This document shows positions 17,281 to 29,089 of a stretch of DNA of 64,000 bases, piece after piece (positions within the stretch are counted from its first letter, which is position 1; each line of letters opens with the position of its first letter). The DNA lies in the NCBI GenBank assembly GCA_023053575.1, contig JAKZAP010000005.1:4712001-4776000 (forward strand), written 5' to 3'. The notes below the pieces were generated by a model. That model had not been told where the DNA came from. It searched no databases and saw only the letters and a list, made by a program, of their open reading frames with translations. Made by a program: the position numbers and the translations under genes. The stretch is from Branchinecta lynchi. Taxonomy: Eukaryota; Arthropoda; Branchiopoda; Anostraca; Branchinectidae.

Positions 17281-17698
17281 CACTGTAAAAAGTTTCTCCG
17301 AGTTAGGATTAAAGTTAAGTGCAGTATTTGCTACTGGGATTAATCTTATCTCTACTCGGATAAGATTAATCCCAACTGTAAAAAATAAATCTTGCAGTAT
17401 TTGCTACTGGGATTAATCTTGTCTTTATTGAGATAAGATTATCCCTAATTTGGATTAACTAAATATTCTTTAAGCCCAAGCTGACTTTGAAACATTTATT
17501 CAAACAATGTTTACAACGGATACGCCAGCTACGATTCTTCATCAGGGATATTTCGGCCCTTCTTGGCAAGGGTCCTCGTCAGGCTGTCAATCCACTGGTT
17601 CAACTTCGGGGAACTTCGGATTAACTGTTTCCCAACAGAGATAAGACTAATCCCAGTAGCAAATATTGCATCCTTATTTGGAGAAACTTTTTACAGTG
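17281..17698. mobile_element. MITE with perfect 19-bp terminal inverted repeats
   Basis: CACTGTAAAAAGTTTCTCC at the left and its exact complement at the right end. The inside contains several GGGATTAATCTTATC inverted motifs. A 157-bp Penelope-derived piece is nested inside. A related degenerate copy lies at about 61985-62140. No clear target duplication is visible. Confidence 0.75.
17461..17617 (-). mobile_element. Mini Penelope-derived element with hammerhead-like core, 9-bp TSD
   Basis: Flanked by GGATTAACT at 17452-17460 and 17618-17626. It starts with the same TTCTTTAAGCCCAAGCTGAC end as the large Penelope copy. On the minus strand it carries CTGACGAG, the GACCC/GGG stem, CGAAAT and GTATCC. 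There is no protein coding. Confidence 0.75.
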
Positions 17699-17837
17699 AG
17701 TAGCAAATGTTGCAAGATTTTTTGTACAGAGCTATGAGCAGCTGTTTCGCGTTACGTGCGAACGGACGCAGCGTGAAACTCTCTTTCTTTCGCTTTGCTG
17801 ATTCATAAGAAAATGATCATACAAAACACAATCTTAC

Positions 17838-17962
17838 CGCAAAAAAAGGTTGTTCAAATCGTCATTCAGCTTCAACAGCAGTCCTGTCAGTTCCTCGTTA
17901 GCCACACCGTTAAGCAGTCTCTTCAGTCGACGCTGCATTTGTCTGCAGGTTCCATAAAGGTC
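17838..17962 (-). CDS. TOM1: TOM1-like gene, exon 6 (GAT domain, second part)
   Basis: 125 nt, phase 0 in and phase 2 out. The acceptor is TTTTCAG and the donor is GTAAGA. It encodes 41 residues including GTCRQMQRRLKRLLNGVANE and KLNDDLNNLFLR, which align with the GAT-domain helices of TOM1 (NRTCRAMQQRV...NDNLNNVFLR). GAT domains bind ubiquitin and Tollip. The next exon would begin inside an Arg codon; I do not find it between 12.4 and 17.8 kb, so it lies further left or in sequence I missed. Confidence 0.85.
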
Positions 17963-18139
17963 CTGAAAACCAAGAAGGTCTTTGAGAAGGACATGAATGA
18001 ACCAATTGGCAATATTAAGGAGCCGAATCCTAACACACTTAAATTCAGTTAATGACTAAATCGGCCGCATTTCTTTCAAAACAATAAGTAAAAGAGCAGC
18101 TGGAAAGTAGGTTGATTTGAACCTTCATCTGAAAACAAG

Positions 18140-19205
18140 ACCAAATGTTGCAATGGGATCCCAAAAATCTAATATTTGATCCAGACAATTGCGAACGAAC
18201 TACCATACTTGTCCAGAAAAAAGAAGTTCAGAAGCTAATTCAGCGTATCTCCTTATCCGTATAAAGAACATCTAATCAGCTTGAAGTAAAACTTCTTATA
18301 AAAAAAATCCAGTTTCAACCGGATTCCGAACGAACTATATGTCCCGGTAAAAAAAAAAAAAGTCATACAGATTCACCGTGTCTTCTTACCCCTAAATCTG
18401 TCATCTAATCAACTTCAAATAAAACTTTTCAATTTAACAAGTTTTCCGGTTTCGGCCCGATTCCAAGCGAACAAGTTGTCCGGGTGGAAAATGCTTTTGA
18501 TTCATGTGTTCAACATGTCTTCTTACCCCTAAATCGAACATCTAATCAACTTCAGATAAAACATTTACTTTTAACAAACTTTCCGGTTTTGGCCGAATTC
18601 CGGACGAACTTCTTGCCCTGCAAGAACATTGTTTTCACCATCGTGCTCAGCATGTTTTTCTACCCCTAAATCGAATATCTAATCAACTTCAAATAAAACT
18701 TTTACTTTTAAGAGATTTTCCGGTTTTGGCCGGATTTTGGGCTAACTACCGGTCTGGCTAAAAAATTATTTTCACCATCGTGTTCAGCATGTTTTCTTAC
18801 CTCTATATCGAACATCTAATCAGCTTCAAATAAAACTTTTACGTTTACCAAACTTTCCGGTTTTGGTCGGATTCCGAGCGAACTACTTGTCCGATGACAA
18901 AATGGTGTTCACCATCGAGTTCAGCATGTTTTTTTACCCCATAATCGACTATCAAATCATCTTCTTAAAAATATTCATTTGCCCCTTAATTTAAACCCCC
19001 ACCCCTAAATGTACTACGGGGTACATGGGCTACAGAGCCCATCTACGAACTCGACCTTACTCTTGACCCAAAGAGTCCTCACACCAAGTTTCATCAAAAT
19101 ATCTCAATCCCTTCGAAAGTTACAGCGCGCACAGACGGACAGACGGACAACTTTTGCGATGTCATAGGTATCCCTTCACTTACGTTTTGGGATCCCAAAA
19201 ATACA
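18140..19205 (-). repeat. Dispersed element with 137-bp monomers (family 1), copy B
   Basis: Bounded by TGGGATCCCAAAAAT at both ends, in the same orientation. It has about five diverged monomers with CTTACCCCTAAATCGAACAT and TTTCCGGTTTTGGCCG, then a GACGGACAGACGGAC block and GTCATAGGTATCCC before the right end. Confidence 0.85.
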
Positions 19206-19681
19206 GGGATTGCACCCTGCTCAGATAAAACGGATCTGAGTCAACATGTACAATACTGACCAATTAGGAAGGTGAAAAACCGACGAATAGAATCTGATAC
19301 TTATATTTATTTAAAAGTTAGAAACCTTCAGGATTATATTTCTGATTCTTCTCAAGGACCATGATTACAACCAAGAACGAGTCAAATTATATGTTCTGAA
19401 TCTTTTTAAAAGTATAGTACAAAAATTTACTATTTCTTTCTAAGTTTCTTGCATTTTCTTCATTATCGTTGTTGACAGTAACTTTCATTTTTTCATTTCT
19501 TTCTTTGTTCTTTTACTTCTTCTTTTTTTAGTTACTCCATCTTTTTGCACGTTTGTGCATTGTGATGGACAATAAATCTATTATTAGTAGTACAGAAATG
19601 TCTGTTTCCGTTAGGTATCTCTTCTGTCTCTCTGTATTGATGGGTGCAAGCTGAAATTCCGATTTCTCTGCCTCATTAATG
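19206..19681. other. Intronic DNA without a recognised feature
   Basis: AT-rich. Around 19500-19590 a T-rich stretch is followed by GGACAATAAATCTATTATT, which looks like the tail of a minus- or plus-strand retroelement, but no coding part is attached. Confidence 0.35.
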
Positions 19682-20620
19682 TTAAAGGACCCCTAACACT
19701 ATCTACTTTTCAACTTACAGTATTTTCAAATATTTGAATACTGTAAAACTAGGCTGTGCTTTCAACACATAACCCACGTTTGTTGCTGTTTTAAGCCTTT
19801 CCCGAGACCCGTTGTCTCGGGGAAACAATTTACACAACCAGTTTTTCTGATGGAGAGACTTCTTGCAGACAACCATCGACAGCGTGACACACACAGACGG
19901 TAGCAAAACACAGCTAGTGAGAAAATCAGCGTGGTTTTGTTAGAGGGGGTTATATTACGACGACTGTATTTGTATGTGAAGAAGCACTCTCAACCTGATG
20001 TTATGGCGAGGGGTGTAGTATGCCGGACATAGATGGTAAATGTCCTTAGATACAGTCATCGGAGTCAGGACAGCCTAGGGCGTCTGGTGGTCTACTAAAC
20101 GTGCAGACATCACGGGTTCATTGTGGATTCCCCCGATCGATTCACACTAAGGTTTGCGTACCGAACCACAATAGGTTATAAACCACCAATCATACACTAG
20201 GCCCTTCGGTCCAGCCCACTCTAAGGAGCTTTAACCAAGACTCATAATAATGACCTATGGTCCGTAAATAAACAAAAGGCTTTATTCTTTGGTACTTACA
20301 ATATAAAAACAACCTTTATGTAAAAAGGCTTGTTGCCCGGTCGAGCTCCAGAAAAGAAGTGTGAAGAAGGAGATGACTCATGCTCGTCCGATGAGTCATG
20401 AAACATAGAGTTAGTAAAATAATATAAAGTCAGTCAAGATTAAAGATACTGAACAGAAAGGGGCCAGCGCTGCCCAACGGCGGCACAGTACGGGGTGCAG
20501 ACGGCATCACCGTAACAGTTAGAATATCCGGTACGAAATTGCGGTCTCCGGGTTTATAGATATATGGAGTGATATTGAAAGTAGGTTGCGTTAGTATTAT
20601 AGGTAAGAAAGGTCCTTTAA
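19682..20620. mobile_element. piggyBac-like MITE (TTAA, AGGACC ends), copy 1
   Basis: It begins TTAAAGGACCCC and ends GGTCCTTTAA, so TTAA borders an AGGACC inverted end. The outer 150 bases on each side match the copy at 22754. The inner part (about 20050-20480) is unique to this copy and has no coding potential. TTAA targets point to the piggyBac superfamily. Confidence 0.65.
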
Positions 20621-21760
20621 ATATAATAGCAGCTAAGTGGCGTACTAGTTCTGATTTGTGAATGAGTCGGCTGACCTTTCTGACACGGAAGGACTTAAAG
20701 TGCAGTGTTTCATCGGTGGAAACCGTCCCATATATTTTCTACTATGATCTGTGAAATATTTGTATCCCGGGGTTATCATAAGTAACTCAGAGCTCTTAGT
20801 TCGCAAAGGCTGCTACAGCTCAACATCCCGTGGCATTTCCTCTACGACGGAAGAGCGACACTTCGTACCGGCATTACAGCGGTACCACCCCCTCACCCAC
20901 AAAAACTCTGAAAGCCAACAAAACTGTATCAGATCGGAAAAAAAAATACTTACGCTTTACGGTATTCTTCGTCTATCTTTCTTCTGTGAGCGACGTCATG
21001 CGGAAAGACATGCATGCTAAATGACCGCTCTCTCACGAAGCGTTATCATCTTAACATTCATAGATGGCGGGCGCTATAAATTCCTTTAGTCCGCAGATTG
21101 CTCTTACAAAAGTCAATTAAAAATCAACAAAACTTAGGCGGCGTTCCTTGGATGGTGAGCGACTTGTGAATTGATTAAAGACCTAATCGAAACATTCTGT
21201 TTACCTTCTCTTATTGATCAGAAGCCACCAGTCTATTTAGATTTGAACTGGATTTCCGGGTTGCTGTTTTTGCTCGAGAAAAAACCCACGCAGAACGTCT
21301 TCTTTTCCAGATGACGAAATTTCCCAAGTTTGATTAGCAAAGAATTATAGACTTAATTGATTATTTTTTTTATGTCTTCAGGAGTACCACACTGGCCTCA
21401 TTTTTTTTTATTTATTTGTATTTGTAATAGGCAGTTGGAGCATTAGGTGGAAATTAGTAGTTTGATCCTTGGCTCCATACGTGCCATAACGGCTGACCCG
21501 GATAATCGGCTGAGATTTAGTCCAGACCGAATTATTTCAAACCTAGGAATTGGTGGGTTTTTTTTTTATTTGCTCATTGTTTGACGGTGTTTTTTTGCGG
21601 TTTTGAACATTCATAGTGGCAGTGGGGATGGTTATCATTGTGTGTGAGTGACAGAAAGACCATTTTTTGTGGTCCGCTTTAAGGATTTTCTGTCTGTTTT
21701 TTTTCAGAAACAGGGGGGGGGAGGGGGTGCTTGGACGCAGAATTCTTGCAACAGTTTTAC
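20621..21760. other. TOM1 intron 5, downstream part
   Basis: No gene seen. It contains a T-rich stretch with ATTTATTTGTATTTGTAAT near 21400, reminiscent of a LINE tail, and G runs at about 21713-21726. Short open frames here have no domain or codon pattern. Confidence 0.4.
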
Positions 21761-21970
21761 CTGCATCAGCTGCCAATCTTCCCCCGACTCTTTCCCAGGC
21801 TCCAACTCTTGCATCATCTCCGAGAAAACTGTAATGTTGGTCTCCACAACATCCAGCTCGCTTCGCAGCTTTGCAACAACATCTGCTTTCACGACCTGGG
21901 CTTGGGGGGGTGATGTTGGGGTTACGTTACTGTATACTGGCCGATTCTGAGGCGGTGCGGGCGTCGTCTT
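21761..21970 (-). CDS. TOM1: TOM1-like gene, exon 5 (linker and first GAT helix)
   Basis: 210 nt, phase 0 at both ends, acceptor TGCAG, donor GTAAAA. It encodes a proline-rich linker (TTPAPPQNRPVYSN) and then VVAKLRSELDVVETNITVFS followed by EMMQELEPGKESGEDWQLMQ. The second part aligns with the first GAT helix of TOM1 ([21 protein letters not shown]). It joins in frame to exon 6. Confidence 0.9.
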
Positions 21971-22753
21971 CTGCACAGGAACAGACTGGAAATAATTCCA
22001 AAACTCAAAAAACAGAAGAGAGAAGAAGCAAGAAAGCAGTCAGAATAGCAGTTGCTAAGGCCACATTCTTTTGACACATTTCCATTTGCTTTTTATCTTG
22101 CTTTGAAACAACTGATCGGACTGCGATGATTATTCTTCCCTCAACCGAAATAACTCAGTTTCAGTTTCGGTTTTTTAGTTTTATCGGACTATATTTAAAG
22201 ACATAAAAAAAACACAATTAACATTCCTGCGAGGAAAGCACAAAAGAAGTGCTTTCCAAGAGCAGGGAAATAACCGATATTAATTAAACAACAAACAGAA
22301 ATAACTAACTGAATAGGCTGTATAAAGGAAGAGGGAGGAGACGAAAAAAATAACCAATGGCTTCAACTTAGAATGAAAAAGAGAGAAAAATCAGGAAAAC
22401 AAGGAATGAGAAAGAAAAGAAAACAAAAAAGAAAAACATGGGAGGGGTCCAAAGGAAGATAACACCAAACAATTTTCCTGTAATGACCTTTCGCTGCTCC
22501 ACTAGGTATGTTTCAAGAGCTATGCTATCTATAACTCATCATTTGCAAATTTTTATGCACGAAACCAACATTGGCCTTCTCCCTTCTTTCTTTACTCAAT
22601 GTTATGGACTTCTTGTCAGTATACTGGCAAACCACACTATTTCCCCAAAAGTTTCAGATCCACAGCTCTAGCTGTCTGCGAACAAAAAACACTGCTTCAT
22701 TAATTCCCAGAAATCTTTGGAAAAGTACAGCTCTAGTTTGAATCAAACAATTA
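21971..22753. other. Intronic DNA without a recognised feature
   Basis: A/G-rich around 22320-22440. No coding pattern or known repeat end. Confidence 0.4.
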
Positions 22754-23799
22754 TTAAAGGACCCCTTGCACTATTTACTCTTCAACTTACACAAAGAAAT
22801 TAAATTGAGCAGAAGAAACCGAGAAAGGAAACTGTAAATCAGCATCCAGCGCGAAAGCTTCTCGCGCAGGTGTGAAAGATACGCTGCGCAACCTGTGCGC
22901 AAGATAAACTCATACGCGACGACGCGTCAATGTGAAAGCGGCTTTAGACTAGTTAGGTACAGTTCAGATCTGCGTCTGTGAAAACGGTTATTCTTATAAG
23001 GGATCTTAAAATATTTGAATACTTTAAAACTAGGCTATTCTTTCAGCATATAACCAACGGTTTTGGCTGTTTTAAGCCTTTTCCGAGACCCGTTGACTTA
23101 TAGTGAAAACAGTGAACCAATTTACATAACCGTTTTTTCTGATGGAAAAACTTCTCGCAGACAACCGACGACAGCGTGATACCAAGAACAAAGAATCAGA
23201 TAGAACTTATGTCTTTAGTCGCATGCAGCGACTATGAAAACCCCGACAAAATTGAGCGGACCTAGAGGTATTTACTCTACCATTGAGCTTATGTTGATTC
23301 AATTCAATTCAATTCATTTATTTGTATCCGCCAAAGCTGGCGAGTAGACCCCTTTACCCCTTTACCCCTTTTCCGTCTTCACCGTTGCTTATCGCACAAG
23401 AAATACTGAAGGAAGGAGGCTAGCAGGAGGCGTAATCCGTGCGCCGACCCGCTCTGGAGCGCGTCCATAGAACCAATCAGCTTTGACTGCTAGATTTCCT
23501 CTTCAGCGACATAGCTATTTAGAGGAAACAAAGCGCAAAGCTCCCGATGTCGGGAGTCGGCCGTATTTTACTCGACTCGGGATGTTTGTATTACCGACAG
23601 ACAGCAGTTCTATCTCGTTATTTGTTCTTGGTGATACACATCGAAGGTAGCAAACCACGGCAATTGAGAAAATCAGCGTGGTTTTGTTAGAGGGGTTAGA
23701 ATGTACCGTACGAAATTGGGGTCTCGGGGCTTAGAAATATACGGAGTGATTGCGGAAGTAGGTTTCGTTGTAGTATTGTAGGTAAGACCGGTCCTTTAA
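22754..23799. mobile_element. piggyBac-like MITE (TTAA, AGGACC ends), copy 2
   Basis: TTAAAGGACCCC at the left and GGTCCTTTAA at the right; the flanks match copy 1 at 19682. Internally, a CAATTCAATTCAATTCATTT stretch near 23300 is the tail of a minus-strand LINE-type fragment inserted in it. Confidence 0.65.
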
Positions 23800-23935
23800 G
23801 TAGTGGCAAAGACAGCATTTCCTTCGAGATGGAATGATTTTCGTCGGTACTTCTGAGCTAAAATGTTGCCAGTTGGACGGGAGGCTCCAAGCTTCCCTTC
23901 TATTTGACTGTTGGTGTATGCTGGTTCTCAATGCA

Positions 23936-23952
23936 CCCCCCCCCCCCCCCCC
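23936..23952. repeat. 17-base poly-C run
   Basis: Longest C homopolymer in the window. Such runs recur in the satellite-bearing elements and are weak points for sequence accuracy. Confidence 0.9.
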
Positions 23953-24060
23953 ATTAACGCCTTTTAAGTCAAGTAAATATAATGGTGCGCACAGAAGATT
24001 AGAGTACGTCGAACATTGACTGAAATTCCTGCTGACATGTTCAGCCTCATCATCACTTTC

Positions 24061-24508
24061 TTAAAGGACACCTGAAGGATGAGTACCAAGTAGCATCCCT
24101 ATCTGTATGACTTCAGTTAACATTGCCTGCAGAAAACCCAATCCAAATACGAAATATTGTTTCCAAGCTATAATTTTTGCTCCAGTTTGCATCTGTCCTT
24201 ATTTCAATACCGAACAATTTTAGAAATGAACAAATGTCTCCAATCAACCCTTCTTCTGGAATATTTATTAACCAGTTAAGCCCAAACGTATATCTAGAAG
24301 AAATTCCAATACGATCCGGCCAGCGCTGTACAAGATTTGAATGAACTGCGCTTTTTGTCTCGGAGTCTGCATGTGCAAACCTCCAGAAACGAACATCCCT
24401 ATTTTGAAAACGTCACGCTCAGGAGAAGAATGCTCTCCGTGGCCATATCTGTAACTGCATTCTCCATGGTGTGTTCAAGTATGGTTTCATTGTACAGGTG
24501 TCCTTTAA
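24061..24508. mobile_element. piggyBac-like MITE with AGGACACCTG ends, copy 1
   Basis: TTAA at 24061-24064 and 24505-24508 flank inverted ends AGGACACCTG and CAGGTGTCCT. 448 bp, non-coding. It serves as an uninterrupted reference for the next copy. Confidence 0.8.
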
Positions 24509-27252
24509 AGGACAACTGAAAGAAGAGTACCAAGTATCTTCACTATCTGTATTACTTCCGTTAACATTGCCTGCAGAAAACCCAATCCAAATACGAAATA
24601 GTGTTTCCAAGCTATAATTTTTGCTCCATTTTGCATCTGTCCTTATTTCAGTACCGAACAATTTTAGAAATCAACAAATGTCTCCAATCAACCCTTCTTC
24701 TGGAATATTTTGATGACACTTGAGCTTACTCAAGTGCCATATAGCGATTATAATTTCTGTCAGTCAGTCGGTCTGTCGGTCCCGGTTTTGCTAGTTCGGG
24801 CACTTCCAGATAAGCTAGGACGATGAAACTTGGCAGGCATATCAGGAACTGGACCAGATTAAATTAGAAATAGTCGCTGCCCCGATCCGACCATCTGGAG
24901 GGGAGTGGAGGGAGGGGGAATCCGGAAAAAATAGGAAAAATGAGATATTTTTAGCTTACGAACGGGTGATCGGATCTTACTGAAACTTGATATATGGAAG
25001 GACTTCGTGTCTCAGACCCTCCATTTTAAATCCAGACCGGATCCGGTGACATTGGGGGGAGTTGGAGAGGGAAACCGGAAATCTTGGAAAACACTTAGAG
25101 TGGAGGGATCCGGATGAAACTTGGTGGAAAGTACAAGCAAAAGTCCTAGATACGTGACTGATATAACCGGAACGGACCCGCTCACTTTGGGGGAGTTGGG
25201 GGGGGGGGAGAAGTCCGAATTTGTAGTGATCCCGCGAGTTCCATGCTTCCTGATGTGCTGGGACGATGGAAATTGACAGGCATGTCTGGGATCCGACCAG
25301 ATTAAATAGGAAATCGTCAATTCTCCGATTCGACCATCTGAAGGGGGGGAGTGATTCGACCATCTGAAGGGGGGGAGTGGAGGGAAGGTGAAGCCAAAAT
25401 TTGAGGTATTTTTAGCTTGCGAACGTGTGATCGGATCTTGATGAAAGTTGATATTTAGGATGACCTCGTGTCTCAGACATCTCACTTTAAATCCGGGCAG
25501 GATCCGATGACACTGGGGGGAGTTGGAGGAAGGAACCGGAAATTTTGAGAAACGCTTAGAGTGGAGGGATCGGGATGAAACTTGGTGGGAAAAACAAGCA
25601 CAAGTCCTAGACACGTCATTGACATAACCGGACCGGATCAGGGCACTGTGGGGGAGTTGGGGTGGGGGTCCGAATTTCTAGCGATCCCGCGAGTTCGGCA
25701 TACTTCCTGATGTCCTAGGGCGATGAAACTCGGCAGGTATGTCAGGGATCCGAACAGATTGACTTGAGAACAGCCGTTTCCCCGACCCGAGCATCGTGGG
25801 GGGAGTGGGTGGATGGGTAGTCCCGAATCTAGTGGCGTGCATAACTTTTGAACGGGTGATCGGATTTGAATGAAACTTGTCTGGTGAGCTATCGCCTCGG
25901 ACTTTCAGTGTCACGTCCGTGTCGGGTCCGATACCTGTGGGGATGGGGGGGGGGGGGGGAACTCAAGAAACTCTAAAGGCAGAGGGATTGGGACGAAACT
26001 TAATGGATGGAACAAGCATTAGGCCTAGATGAAATTGACGGAGCCAGATGGTTTCGGGGCACTGTGGGGGGAGTTGGAGGGGGTTTCCTGGAATTCCGGT
26101 AGTCGTGAGTTAGAATAGTTCCAAATGTAAAACGACAACGAAACTTTGCAGGCATATTAGCGACCGGAATTATCTTGACTTAAGAACCTGACACAACATA
26201 CCCCCGGAAACTTCCGTTCCTAGATCCGAGCATTTTTTGGGGAGCAAGAGAAGAGATATATGGAAATTGACTTCTATAAATTGCGAACGAGTGGTCTGAT
26301 TCGAGTGAAACTTCATGGGTGATACGAATCGATGGCCTCGACATGTAAAAAATGTGTTCGAACCATATGCGACCACGATTAGGGGAATTGGGGGTGGGAC
26401 TTTTGACATGCACACAAACCAAACGGATGGATCGAATGAGATGCAAATTCGACAGTGCCGAGTTTATGCGGCCTAGATTTGTTATTTGGCGTCCGGGCCG
26501 GATTCGGCCAAGGTAGGGGGGTACTGGAAACTTGCAGATAGGCTATGCTCCAATTTCAGTAAAACTTGATGGACAGGAACAGGGAATCAAGAGATTGGGC
26601 CCGAACCGGCTCCGAGAACGTTGGTGGGAGGGGGGGGGGGGTACCGGAACTTTCCGAAAATGCTCAGATTCGAGTGAAACTTGATAGATGGTATAAAAGA
26701 AGATGCTTTAGGTGGTCGATTTTTTTTATTCCGAACCAGATTCGGTCACGGTAGGTGGAGATAGAGTGAGTACCGGAAATCCTGTAGCACGTCTACGGAC
26801 CAAACAAATGGATTTATTGGGATGAAAGTTTGAACAGTCATGTGCATTTGCTACAGACAATCGAGACGATGCCGGCACTGCTCGAAATGAGTGAAACTAA
26901 ATATCCTATTTCTATTTCCGAACCGCATTTTTGGATGGCGGGTGTATTTTGTGACGTTCTCATCTACTTTCTTGTACAGCCTACTCGTACAAGTGCCATA
27001 TGAGCTCGTAGCTCTTGTTTAACCAGTTAAGCTCAAAAGCATATCTAGAAAAAATTACAATACGATCCGACCAGCGCTGTACAAGATTTGAATGAATTGC
27101 GCTTTTTGTCTTGGAGTCTGCATGTGCAAACCTCCGGAAACGAACATACCTTCTTGAAAACGTCACGCTCATGAGAAGAATGCTCTCCGTGGTCATGTCT
27201 GTAAATGCATCCTCCATGGTGTGTTCAAGTACATTGATCAGGTGTCCTTCAA
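24505..27252. mobile_element. piggyBac-like MITE, copy 2, interrupted
   Basis: It begins at the TTAA shared with copy 1 and ends CAGGTGTCCTTCAA, with a mutated TTAA. Its two halves, 24505-24710 and 27019-27252, match copy 1 closely. The 2.3 kb between them is a satellite-bearing element. Confidence 0.8.
24711..27018 (+). mobile_element. Satellite-bearing element (family 2), inserted copy
   Basis: Inserted into the MITE between TGGAATATTT and TTAACCAG, as comparison with the intact MITE copy shows. One end carries a hairpin CACTTGAG-CTTA-CTCAAGTG (24716-24735), followed by GTGCCATATAG and a CAGTCGGTCTGTCGGTC block. The body is made of diverged units of about 150 bp with GATGAAACTTGG, grouped three at a time into about 450-bp periods. 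The other end has ACAAGTGCCATATGAGCTC. Non-coding; G runs are common. Confidence 0.8.
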
Positions 27253-27433
27253 ACTAATTTGCTTTGTAGTTGTATTCTAAATCGTAGCATGTGTATATTT
27301 GTGACCATCTGACCATGTATGACTGTCCACCACCATTTTTGTAAAAAGATAATATCGAATTTAATGAATTATTAACATCAGACGTCACGACATACACCGA
27401 ATCAAGCTTATGTCCACACAAACTACTACTCAC

Positions 27434-27517
27434 TCTTTGCGGAGTAGAAATGGGAACCATTGAATCCATGTCCGTTGGTGGGAACTCAATCCCTTTACTC
27501 TTCAGTTCACTGTAGAC
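27434..27517 (-). CDS. TOM1: TOM1-like gene, exon 4 (end of VHS domain)
   Basis: 84 nt, 28 codons, phase 0 both sides, acceptor TTCCAG, donor GTGAGT. It encodes VYSELKSKGIEF followed by PPTDMDSMVPISTPQR, matching the VHS end of TOM1 (YEDLRRKGLEFP.TDLD.LSPIHTPQR). Confidence 0.92.
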
Positions 27518-28022
27518 CTGGAACAAGGAATAAGTTACAGTCTACAACTCAACGTTTATGACCAAGCAGTGGTTCCCAACCGGTGGTACGCGTAACCCAG
27601 GGGGTACGCAAGACCCTTGCAAGGGGTACGTGAAGGAACCAAAGTTGATATAAGTCTGTAGCTTCAAAATCTCGCCTCATTAATTTTGTATAGCCAAAAG
27701 CCAAATATTACCAGCACAGGCATCACCAGCCAAAATGTATCTTAAGGGGCAAGGTACTGGCTGACAGGTCATTTTTACCGACTGCTTAAACTGCTTTTAC
27801 GAACGCCGACTCTTTTCTTTTTAATCGTCTGACAGACCTTTTGGGGGATCGGTGTTGTCAACCCGTGCGTGACGCCTCTGATTACAGCCCCTAGTGAAAG
27901 TCAGTGAAATAATTTTGATTTAAAAACAATTAGCCTACTGCCCTAAAATCTGTTCCTGTGTCAAATAGCATATTTCAAGAAGAATCGAAGACATTGCAAG
28001 TGATAATGTCATTTAGGCCTAA

Positions 28023-28694
28023 TGTTATGGAGACATCCCATAGCACTTTGCTCTGCAATAGTCCTCCTAGTTATTCCCTCCATCTATCGCCTACTTTTCT
28101 ATATATCTCTTCGGTTTCCATCACCATCATTAATTTCCCGGCATCGTGACAATAGGTCACTCGGTCTTTATCCTAGCTTCAGTTAGCTGCTCGCTAATCC
28201 GAGGTCAGGCTTTGATCCATTTCATTCTAAGTATTTTGGCTGCGTAATGAATCCGCAGCCAAAAGTAGTTCTCTTTCATCCTTGGTCGGAGTAAGACCTC
28301 CGTTACTCTGTATTATAATTTATGGTAAGGACCAGTTTACATATTTAGTTAGGGCCCCATTAGTGCTATATTATATGTGTCACACTCTTGTACACGATTT
28401 ACATAGATAAATTAACTATAGACGTTATGGTCCATCTCGGCTAGTAGGCCTCGGGCTTGACTGGATATGTGAATTCCAGCTTCGCTAGGATGTGTGAACC
28501 AGCTTGATTAGGGATTTCTGGATTGACTGCGGCTGAGCTATAGAATTCCCTGAGACTTTCCCTTGTCTCTTTTGTCCGGTTTCCTGAATGGTCCTGGGGC
28601 TAGTGGGCACCTACGGTGTCAGAATGTCTTCAGCCCACACCCCAGGAGCCTTATCTTCATTAAACCTCGCCTCCACTCGTCCATCCTCTTAACA
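28023..28694 (+). repeat. 5' LTR
   Basis: 672 bp, TGTTATGG...CTTAACA, the usual TG...CA ends. It reads the same as the 3' LTR. Confidence 0.93.
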
Positions 28695-28695
28695 A

Positions 28696-28776
28696 TGGTG
28701 TCAGAAGTGGGATAACATTCTTAACAATGGTGTCAGAAGTGGGATGTAATCTTAACAATGGTGTCAGAAGTGGGAT
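28696..28776 (+). repeat. Triplicated primer-binding site
   Basis: TGGTGTCAGAAGTGGGAT occurs at 28696, 28728 and 28759, a 31-32 bp unit that also includes the last LTR bases CTTAACA. The first copy is one base after the LTR, where a tRNA primer would anneal. Which tRNA I cannot say. Confidence 0.8.
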
Positions 28777-29089
28777 GTTTACTTTTGTAAGCCCTTATTT
28801 TCTCATAATAAGGAGGACCCACGTCCAAATTTTTTGTTCGTAGTCACGACAACTAAATTTTTTTTCCACCCACCCGCCCTACCCTTTAATTTAGCAAAAT
28901 AAAAATAACTCCCTTATTTATTTTATTACATTTTTTTTATGGTTCAGCTCGGTCAGTCCAGTACAAAAAAGTAGGTTTAGGTTTTTCCATTTTTGATCTT
29001 TGATATTTCCGTCGGCTTTCTTCACATATGAAAATTAATTTATGTCGGGTTTATCCTTTTGTTTTTGTTTTCCCTTGTATAGTTTTTTG

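Noticed and set aside
17063..17416. 117-codon plus-strand frame
   Set aside because: It overlaps a MITE with 19-bp inverted ends and a dispersed repeat; no domain visible.
20366..20408. GATGACTCAT...CCGATGAGTCATGAAAC looks like another hammerhead
   Set aside because: The core would read CCGATGA in place of CTGANGA, and the bases after it have no partner for stem II. It is better explained as a short hairpin ATGACTCAT/ATGAGTCAT.
21648..22074. Plus-strand frames opposite TOM1 exon 5
   Set aside because: Shadows of the real exon on the minus strand, which has splice sites and a TOM1 match.
25012..26446. Several long minus-strand frames in family 2 repeats
   Set aside because: They run through satellite units with poly-G tracts in different frames, and the composition is repetitive without a protein pattern.
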